Assembly: GCA_964550855.1 (NCBI GenBank)
Contig: CAZKBQ010000023.1
Coordinates: 1-64,000 of the forward strand
Origin: JAGOBP01 sp964550855
Lineage (GTDB): Bacteria > Chloroflexota > Anaerolineae > Fen-1058
DNA: 64,000 nt
Direction: 5' to 3'
A program made the position numbers and the translations under genes. Shown here one piece after another: positions 58,750 to 64,000 of the stretch (the stretch's first letter is position 1; each line of letters begins with the position of its first letter). Under the pieces are notes generated by a model. It had not been told where the DNA came from. It did no database searches and was given only the letters and a program-made list of their open reading frames with translations.

Positions 58750-59340
58750 TCAGCCTCCGGCCTTGCGCTGGCGATAGAGCGCCGGATCGACCACCTCAAT
58801 CATCTTGTCCACGTCCAGCGTGCCGCCGAGGAAGTCATTGATGGCGTGGGCCAGCGGCGCGGGGTCTTTGAGCAGCTGGTTGTAATCGGCGTCCAGCCGC
58901 GCGATGTTAGGCTGCGACTGAATGAAGGCATCGACCTGCGCCAGATGTTTTTCAAACAGCCGCGTCAGATCGGCATCGCTCACCTTGTTCGGGTCTTCAC
59001 CGCGCCGGATCAGCATCTGTTTCTGCGAGGCCAGCACTTCGGGCATGGCGCGGCGCATGAAGATGACTTTGTAGGTATAATCGGGCGGCAGATGCGGCAG
59101 CAGCGCGGCGATGGCCTTGACCGCTTTGCCCCGGGCGTCGGGCAGCCAGGCCACGTCGCCTTTGGGCAGCTGCTTCACGCGCTCGAATTCGTAGTAGCCC
59201 TTAGGGTTGTCTTCGTCGGCGGTGCGCAGGTTGTCCGTCACCGGCGGCAGGCCGCCCGCTTCCAGCATCTTCATCATCATCGATGTGCCGGAGCGCGGCA
59301 GCCCCGACACTACGACGATGGTCTGATCGAGATTGGTCAT
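58750..59340 (-). CDS. Sulfotransferase-like P-loop protein
   Basis: This 196-residue protein starts with a P-loop of the sulfotransferase type (VVVSGLPRSGTSMMMKMLEA). The rest, KVIFMRRAMPEVLASQKQML and IARLDADYNQLLKDP, matches the sulfotransferase 3'-PAPS-binding end only loosely. It is shorter than typical sulfotransferases (about 250-300), so the acceptor part is reduced. Function uncertain: sulfotransferase or another P-loop phosphotransferase. The gene converges with exonuclease III across a 12-bp gap. Confidence 0.75.
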   Translation of the reverse strand: MTNLDQTIVVVSGLPRSGTSMMMKMLEAGGLPPVTDNLRTADEDNPKGYYEFERVKQLPKGDVAWLPDARGKAVKAIAALLPHLPPDYTYKVIFMRRAMPEVLASQKQMLIRRGEDPNKVSDADLTRLFEKHLAQVDAFIQSQPNIARLDADYNQLLKDPAPLAHAINDFLGGTLDVDKMIEVVDPALYRQRKAGG

Positions 59341-59388
59341 GTACCGCTTGACTCCTTGTGCAGATTCACCACGGCCCGATTATAACTC

Positions 59389-60036
59389 ATGTCCCCGCTG
59401 ACGGCCTTCCACTTCAAGCCCGACCCGGCCGCCGACAAACTGGCGCGGCGGCTGGACGAATCGCGCACCCAATTGCGCGCCCGGCCACCGGCGCAGATCG
59501 CCGCCGACAGCGGCAGCCGGCTGCTCGGCGATCAGCTGCAGCTCGAATTCATGTGGCGCGAGTATCGCATCGATGCGCACAAATGGATCGTCGTCCGCGC
59601 CGATTCCGGCGAGGCCGCGCCGAGCTTCATTGAAGCCATCGTGCTGGCGTACCTCGCCACCGCCGATGGGACGCCGCCGCTTCAACACTGGATCAGTTTT
59701 CACGAGCTGCCCGACGGCCAATTCTACGAGCGCGCCTTTCGCGGCTACACCGGTGAAGAGCTGGTGCGCGGCCTGAACGGCGACATCGACGCCTTCCAAC
59801 GCGCCGCGCTTCAATTGCACGGTAGGCCAATCGGGTTGGCCGAGGCCGCCTTCGCCTTTCAAGTGCTGCCACGCTTGCAGCTCGCCATCGTCATGTACGC
59901 GGGCGACGAAGACTTTCCCGCCCAGGCGCGGGTCTTGTTTGAAGCCACGGCCCCGCATTATCTGTCCACCGATGGACTGGCCATTCTCGGCGGGCAGCTC
60001 GTCAGCCAGCTGCTGAAAGCCGCCCGACATGCCTGA
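59389..60036 (+). CDS. DUF3786 family protein
   Basis: This 215-residue protein matches DUF3786: GDQLQLEFMWREYRIDAHKW, AIVLAYLATADGTPPLQHWI, SFHELPDGQFYERAFRGYTG, VLPRLQLAIVMYAGDEDFPA and a YLSTDGLAILG end. DUF3786 is of unknown function. The ATG at 59389 is close behind a TATAAC; no ribosome site is visible, so the start may be leaderless. Its 3' end overlaps the ABC ATPase start by 8 bp, which suggests co-transcription with the transporter. Confidence 0.8.
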   Translation: MSPLTAFHFKPDPAADKLARRLDESRTQLRARPPAQIAADSGSRLLGDQLQLEFMWREYRIDAHKWIVVRADSGEAAPSFIEAIVLAYLATADGTPPLQHWISFHELPDGQFYERAFRGYTGEELVRGLNGDIDAFQRAALQLHGRPIGLAEAAFAFQVLPRLQLAIVMYAGDEDFPAQARVLFEATAPHYLSTDGLAILGGQLVSQLLKAARHA

Positions 60037-60934
60037 AGTTCCGGCCATCTCCACCCAGGGGCTGATCAAATCGTACGGTTCCGTCCGCGCCTTGCGCGGT
60101 GTCGATCTGGAAGTGCGGCGCGGCGAGGTCTTCGGCTTCCTGGGCCCGAACGGTTCCGGCAAGACGACGACGATCCGCTGCCTGCTCGATCTGATCCGGC
60201 CCGACGGCGGCACGCTGCGCGTGCTGGGGTTTGACCCGCAACGTGAATCGATGCAAGTGCGGGCGCGCACCGCCTACCTGCCCGGCGAGCTGCGCATCGA
60301 CGACGCGTTCACGGTGGGCCAGGCGCTGCGCTTCTTTGCGCGGCTGCGCGGTGATCGCGTCGATTGGAACTACGTGCGCGACCTGGCCGACCGATTTCAC
60401 CTCGATTTGACGCTGCCCGTGAAAGATCTCTCCAAAGGCAACAAGCAGAAGGTGGGCGTGGTGCAGGCGCTGATGCAGCGTGCCGAGCTGCTGCTGTTGG
60501 ACGAGCCGACCGCCGGCCTCGATCCTTTGATGCAGCGCGAAGTGCTCAACGCCATCCGCGCCGCCAAAGCTCACGGCGTCACCGTCTTCTTCTCATCACA
60601 TGTGCTTAGCGAAGTGGAGGCCATCGCCGATCGGGTGGGCATCATCCGCCAGGGCGCGGTGATCGAAGTGGCCGAAACGCAGGCGTTGATCAATCGCGCC
60701 GTGCGGCGGGTGCTGGTGCGCTTCAATCAGCCGATCGAGCCGGGCGCGCTGGAGCAGCTGCCCGGCGTCAAAGTGATAGATCGCGGCAACGGCCTTGGCT
60801 ATCTCCTGCACGTCGAAGGCGACATGCGCGCCTTGATCAAAACGCTGGCCGCCCTGCCGGTCAGCGAGCTGGACACCGAGCGGCCGTCGCTGGAAGAGAT
60901 CTTTCTGGCTTATTACGACGAGGCGCGGTCATGA
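60029..60934 (+). CDS. ABC transporter ATP-binding protein
   Basis: This 301-residue ATPase has Walker A FLGPNGSGKTTTIRCLLD, a DLSKGNKQKVGVVQAL signature (LSKGN in place of LSGGQ), Walker B LLLLDEPTAGLDPLMQ and the H-loop FFSSHVLSEVEAIAD. The C-terminal 80 residues are a typical extension of the DrrA/YhcH type. It energises the ABC-2 permease that follows with a 4-bp overlap, exporting an unknown substrate. The LSKGN signature is common in this subfamily. Confidence 0.92.
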   Translation: MPEVPAISTQGLIKSYGSVRALRGVDLEVRRGEVFGFLGPNGSGKTTTIRCLLDLIRPDGGTLRVLGFDPQRESMQVRARTAYLPGELRIDDAFTVGQALRFFARLRGDRVDWNYVRDLADRFHLDLTLPVKDLSKGNKQKVGVVQALMQRAELLLLDEPTAGLDPLMQREVLNAIRAAKAHGVTVFFSSHVLSEVEAIADRVGIIRQGAVIEVAETQALINRAVRRVLVRFNQPIEPGALEQLPGVKVIDRGNGLGYLLHVEGDMRALIKTLAALPVSELDTERPSLEEIFLAYYDEARS

Positions 60935-61767
60935 TAACGATCGGGCGTTATGCGCTGCTGCGCCTGCGCGGGCAGATCATCGGCTGGGGGCTGGCGCTGG
61001 CGGTCTTCGCGGTGATTGTGGCGCTGCTGTACGACGCCGTGGTGCAGCTGCGCGATCAATTGGAGCAGCTGCTCAAATCACTGCCGGCCCAATTCACGGT
61101 CTTCATCGGCAGCCTCGACAGCGCGTTCAGTCCGGCGGGTTATCTGGGCGTGCGGTATTTCATGTTCATGCCGCTCATCGTGGGCGTGTTCGTCGTCATC
61201 GTCGGCAGCGGCCTGATCGTCGGCGACGAAGAAAACGGCACGCTCGATCTGATCCTGGCGCAGCCCGTCCGCCGCGCTGCCTTCTATCTGGGGCGCTGGC
61301 TGGCACTGGTGATCGCGTTGGCCGGCATCCTGCTCATCGCGTGGCTGGGTCTGTGCCTCGGCCTCGACCTGTCGTCGATCGCCATCGACGGTCTGACGGC
61401 GCTGCGGCCTTTCCTGTCGCTGTATGCCGTCATGCTGTGGTTTGGCGGGCTGGCGCTACTGTTGAGCCTGCTGCTGCCTTCGCGCCGTGGGGCGGCGTCA
61501 TTGAGCGGCCTGATCCTCCTGGCAAGTTTCTTCATCACCACGCTGGCTGCGATCAGCCCGACTCTGAAAGCGCTGGCGGCCTGGTCGCCGCTGACGGCCT
61601 ATCAGGGCGGCGAGGCGATTAATTTCTTCGACGTCAATGCCTTTTTCGGCCTGTGCCTCGTCTCGATCGGCTTTGCCGCGATCGGGCTGTGGTTATTTCA
61701 ACGGCGTGACATCCGCGTCGCCGGCGAAGGCGGCTGGCGCGCGCTGAAACTCCCCCTCAAACGCTAG
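60931..61767 (+). CDS. ABC-2 type transporter permease
   Basis: This 278-residue membrane protein has six TM segments. ITIGRYALLRLRGQIIGWGL leads; VGSGLIVGDEENGTLDLILA is the conserved GxxxxExxxGTLxxLLxxP-like motif of ABC-2 permeases, followed by RRAAFYLGRWLAL. The ATG overlaps the ATPase stop by 4 bp. The pair is an exporter; with the TrmB regulator next door it may be controlled by that. A hairpin overlaps its stop codon (61762-61780). Confidence 0.9.
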   Translation: MITIGRYALLRLRGQIIGWGLALAVFAVIVALLYDAVVQLRDQLEQLLKSLPAQFTVFIGSLDSAFSPAGYLGVRYFMFMPLIVGVFVVIVGSGLIVGDEENGTLDLILAQPVRRAAFYLGRWLALVIALAGILLIAWLGLCLGLDLSSIAIDGLTALRPFLSLYAVMLWFGGLALLLSLLLPSRRGAASLSGLILLASFFITTLAAISPTLKALAAWSPLTAYQGGEAINFFDVNAFFGLCLVSIGFAAIGLWLFQRRDIRVAGEGGWRALKLPLKR

Positions 61768-61780
61768 GCCGCGCCTAGCG
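61762..61780 (+). other. Perfect palindrome over the permease stop codon
   Basis: CGCTAGGC, 3 nt, GCCTAGCG. It can form a tight hairpin at the end of the permease mRNA. No T-run follows. Confidence 0.5.
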
Positions 61781-61794
61781 TGATACTCCTCCCG

Positions 61795-61813
61795 ATCGGG
61801 TATGACACCCGAT
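61795..61813 (+). promoter_or_regulatory. Palindromic operator candidate upstream of the TrmB gene
   Basis: ATCGGGT, 5 nt, ACCCGAT: a perfect inverted repeat 67 nt before the regulator start. A half-site (CCCCGAT) lies at 61820-61826. Confidence 0.45.
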
Positions 61814-61845
61814 ACTAATGCCCCGATAGTTGTTTGGGCTATAAC

Positions 61846-61866
61846 TAGTTGGGCATTCACCAACTA
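61846..61866 (+). promoter_or_regulatory. Palindromic operator candidate at the TrmB gene start
   Basis: TAGTTGG, 7 nt, CCAACTA: perfect inverted repeat directly after a TATAAC -10-like box (61840-61845) and 14 nt before the ATG. A GATAGTTG half-site lies at 61825-61832. Its place suits autorepression. Confidence 0.6.
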
Positions 61867-61880
61867 CTAGCGAGGCCATC

Positions 61881-62669
61881 ATGGAACTGCTGGGCAACCT
61901 CACGGCGATCGGCTTCACCGAGTATGAGGCCAAAGTGTATCTGGCGCTGCTGCGCGACAACCCCGCCAACGGTTATCAAGTCAGCAAGCGATCAGGCGTG
62001 CCGCGCTCGATGGTGTACGAAGCGCTGAGCCGGCTGTATGCCCGCGGCGCGGTGCTGACCACCGGCGCGGAAAAGGCGCAGCTCTATCGCCCCCTGCCGC
62101 CCGACGTGCTGCTGGATCGATACGATCAGGAACAGCGCCACCTGATCAACGATCTGCGCGACGGCCTGCGCGCTCTGCACCAGCCGGGTGAAGAAGCCCA
62201 CGTGTGGTCGATCACCGGCCGCACCTCGGTGCTGTCATACGCCGGCCAGCTGCTGCGCCGTTCCAAGCATGAAGTGTGGCTGGTGCTCAACGACGATGGT
62301 CTGGAAGCGCTGCGCCAGCCGCTGGCCGCGGCCGCCAAACGCGGACTAAGCCTGGGGACGCTGCTCACCGGTGACGGCGAGCTGGCGCTGGGTCGAACGG
62401 CGCGCCATCCCCGACGCGAGAGCCAGGCGCAGGAACTGGAAGATACCATTGTGGTCGTGGCCGACAACACCGAGGCGCTGATCGCCAGCACCAACGGCGA
62501 AATGAATGCCACCATCACGCGCAATCGCAACCTGGTGCTGATCGCGCGGCAGTTCGTGTGGATGGAACTCTTCGCGCAGCGCGTCTATACCCGGCTGGGG
62601 CCGCGCCTGCTGGCCAGGCTCGACCCTGATGATCAAAAAATCCTGACCGGGTACGCGCCCGGCGCCTGA
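61881..62669 (+). CDS. TrmB-family transcriptional regulator
   Basis: This 262-residue protein has the TrmB-type winged helix at residues 1-70 (LTAIGFTEYEAKVYLALLRD, VSKRSGVPRSMVYEALSRL), a coiled linker (RYDQEQRHLINDLRDGLRAL) and a C-terminal PLD-like effector domain (SKHEVWLVLNDDGLEALR). TrmB proteins are best known as archaeal sugar sensors, with bacterial members of unknown ligand. Palindromes lie in the upstream 113-bp gap. It sits between an ABC exporter and an FtsX/MacB-type permease and may control either. Confidence 0.88.
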   Translation: MELLGNLTAIGFTEYEAKVYLALLRDNPANGYQVSKRSGVPRSMVYEALSRLYARGAVLTTGAEKAQLYRPLPPDVLLDRYDQEQRHLINDLRDGLRALHQPGEEAHVWSITGRTSVLSYAGQLLRRSKHEVWLVLNDDGLEALRQPLAAAAKRGLSLGTLLTGDGELALGRTARHPRRESQAQELEDTIVVVADNTEALIASTNGEMNATITRNRNLVLIARQFVWMELFAQRVYTRLGPRLLARLDPDDQKILTGYAPGA

Positions 62670-62677
62670 CGCCGCTG

Positions 62678-62704
62678 TCAGGCTAGCGCCCGAAAAAAGC
62701 CTGA
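62678..62704 (+). other. Inverted repeat before the permease gene
   Basis: TCAGGCT (62678-62684) and AGCCTGA (62698-62704) pair across a 13-nt loop with six A inside. It lies between the TrmB gene and the FtsX-type gene. It may be an attenuator or operator; no T-run. Confidence 0.35.
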
Positions 62705-62763
62705 TGTCAGGGCGAACAAATGCTATGCGGATCGCGAGTCGATCGGGCGAGGCAGAAGACGCC

Positions 62764-64000
62764 ATGTTGAGCTTCATCGTCAAAAATCTGTTCCGGCGCA
62801 AGACGCGCACGCTGCTGACGGTGGCCGGCATCGCGGTGGGCGTGTCGATGATTGTGGCACTGGGCGCGATGGGCGAGGGCCTGCGCACCGGCTACGCGGC
62901 GATGTTCGGCGGCAGCGGTGCGGACTTGACACTGATGCAGAAAGGCTCGTTCGATGTGACGATGAGCGGCGTCGACGAGCAGGTCGTCGGCGAGGCGGCA
63001 ACCGTGCCCGGCGTGCGGGAGGCGACGGGCATGATCGTGGGTAATGTGTCCGCGCCCGGCGCGCCATACTTCTTCGTGTTCGGCTACGATCCGGCCAGCT
63101 TTGTCTTTGAGCGCTTTCGGCTGGTGGATGGTGTTCCGCTGGGCCGGGCCCGCCGATCGGCAGGTGGCACGCGAGAGATCATGCTGGGCAAGCAGGCGTC
63201 CGAAACAATGAAGCTGGGCGTGGGCGATATGCTGCGCCTGTCGGGCGGTGCGTTCAAGATCGTGGGGGTGTACAACAGCGGCAACGGATTCGAGGACGCA
63301 GCGGCGATCCTGTCGTTGGCCGACGCGCAACAGCTGCTGCAAAAACACCGGCAGGTGGGTGCGGTGCAATTGAAACTGGCAGACCCGCGCCAGATCGAGC
63401 AGGTCCGCGATCGGCTGGCGAAGCAGTTCCCGCGCCTGAGCATCTCGCAATCGAACAGCATCGCCGACGAAGCACAGATGGTGGTGTATATCCAGGCGTT
63501 TGCGGTCAGCATCGCCACACTCGCCGTCATCATCGGCGGCGTAGGCATGACCAACACCGTGATGATGAGCATGTTTGAGCGCACGCGCGAGATCGGCACG
63601 CTGCGCGCGGTGGGCTGGCGGCGGCGGCGCGTGATGTTCATGGTCTTTGGCGAGAGTGTGCTGTTGGGCATCGTCGGCGGCGCGCTGGGCTGCATGGCGG
63701 GCGCGGCCATGATCGCGGTGATCAGCACCGCCACCAGTGTGGCCTTCATTCAGGGTCAAGTGACGTGGGCGTTGATCGCCGAGGGCTTGATCACGGCGAT
63801 CCTGTTGGGGGCAGTAGGCGGCGCATATCCGGCGTGGCGGGCGGCGCAGCTGCTCCCGATCGAGGCGCTGCAATATCAGGGCGGCGCGGGCAGCGAGTCG
63901 ATCAAGCGGTTGGGGCGCGTGAAGTCCGAAACGATCCGAGCGTTGGCGCGGCGGCGCGGCCGGACGGTCTTGACGATCGCGGGCATCAGCCTGGCGCTGG
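62764..64000 (+). CDS. FtsX/MacB-type ABC transporter permease (3' end cut by window edge)
   Basis: Open to the window edge, 412 residues visible. The start MLSFIVKNLFRRKTRTLLTV is the classical FtsX N-terminal helix. A periplasmic MacB core domain follows (about 45-230; SGGAFKIVGVYNSGNGFED), then three TM helices (VIIGGVGMTNTVMMSMFERT, REIGTLRAVGWRRRRVM, YPAWRAAQLLPIEAL). After residue 395 a second copy of the start motif begins (ALARRRGRTVLTIAGISLAL). This suggests a double-module permease. The ATG at 62764 is preferred; an upstream in-frame ATG at 62725 would add 13 residues. The ATPase partner is expected beyond the edge or is the one at 60029. Confidence 0.85.
   Translation, partial: MLSFIVKNLFRRKTRTLLTVAGIAVGVSMIVALGAMGEGLRTGYAAMFGGSGADLTLMQKGSFDVTMSGVDEQVVGEAATVPGVREATGMIVGNVSAPGAPYFFVFGYDPASFVFERFRLVDGVPLGRARRSAGGTREIMLGKQASETMKLGVGDMLRLSGGAFKIVGVYNSGNGFEDAAAILSLADAQQLLQKHRQVGAVQLKLADPRQIEQVRDRLAKQFPRLSISQSNSIADEAQMVVYIQAFAVSIATLAVIIGGVGMTNTVMMSMFERTREIGTLRAVGWRRRRVMFMVFGESVLLGIVGGALGCMAGAAMIAVISTATSVAFIQGQVTWALIAEGLITAILLGAVGGAYPAWRAAQLLPIEALQYQGGAGSESIKRLGRVKSETIRALARRRGRTVLTIAGISLAL

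Noticed and set aside
1..64000. tRNA, rRNA, CRISPR, insertion sequence or prophage
   Set aside because: All gaps over 90 bp were read. None holds a cloverleaf, regular spaced repeats, transposase frame or phage gene.

Overview
The window is about 64 kb of high-GC, gene-dense bacterial chromosome with 60 protein-coding genes. Two of them are cut by the window edges. I see no rRNA, tRNA, CRISPR array, insertion sequence or phage gene. The gene content suggests an aerobic or facultative member of the Chloroflexota, perhaps Anaerolineae-like. The pointers are a DUF2207 protein with a Gly-rich tail, a polyphosphate glucokinase, a PPi-type phosphofructokinase, a GAAC-N4-GTTC type LexA box, several apparently leaderless genes, and intergenic stretches of degenerate short tandem repeats. 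This assignment is inference; no phylogenetic marker gene is present.

Layout. 1-8.2 kb: coiled-coil and zinc-ribbon proteins, a DUF2207 membrane protein, an S9 peptidase, an MBL-fold hydrolase, an M55 D-aminopeptidase, a TVP38-type membrane protein and an unknown protein. 8.3-13 kb: CoA transferase, SsnA-like amidohydrolase, secreted metzincin. 13-15.7 kb: a four-cysteine SufR-like regulator with a MIP18/DUF59 Fe-S assembly factor, a SirB1-type protein and polyphosphate glucokinase. 15.8-22.8 kb: a true FadR homologue with a near-consensus FadR operator at its own promoter, followed by an alkyl-DHAP-synthase-like flavoprotein, a glycerol-3-phosphate dehydrogenase and an FGGY kinase (glycerol/ether-lipid theme), then a methyltransferase and a DUF1294 protein. 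22.9-28.2 kb: peptidases, DinB, a short pyruvate-kinase-like protein, carbonic anhydrase, HAD hydrolase. 28.3-33 kb: a 1203-residue GH13-like protein and an aldo/keto reductase. 33-39 kb: ParB-like protein, two-component system, LysE exporter, histone-deacetylase-family protein. 39-48.3 kb: a radical SAM DNA-repair protein under a LexA-box promoter, a toxin-antitoxin pair, and a minus-strand run with CruF-like protein, acetyltransferase, PepF, PPi-type PFK, PlsY and a JAMM peptidase.

48.4-57.9 kb is the most coherent region: an iron/manganese homeostasis island. A PerR/Fur-like regulator and a P1B-4 metal-efflux ATPase run leftward. A DtxR/MntR regulator, an NRAMP importer and a universal stress protein run rightward. 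The two units share a 130-bp divergent promoter in which the two -35 boxes form one inverted repeat. Next come a Tat-exported two-domain multicopper oxidase overlapping a ZIP transporter, and an MbfA-like ferritin-VIT fusion. Together they suggest coordinated iron export or oxidation with manganese import under peroxide or iron stress.

58-64 kb: exonuclease III, sulfotransferase-like protein, DUF3786 protein, an ABC exporter, a TrmB regulator behind nested palindromes, and an FtsX/MacB-type permease that runs off the window. Functional assignments rest on motifs read directly from the translations; no database search was run.
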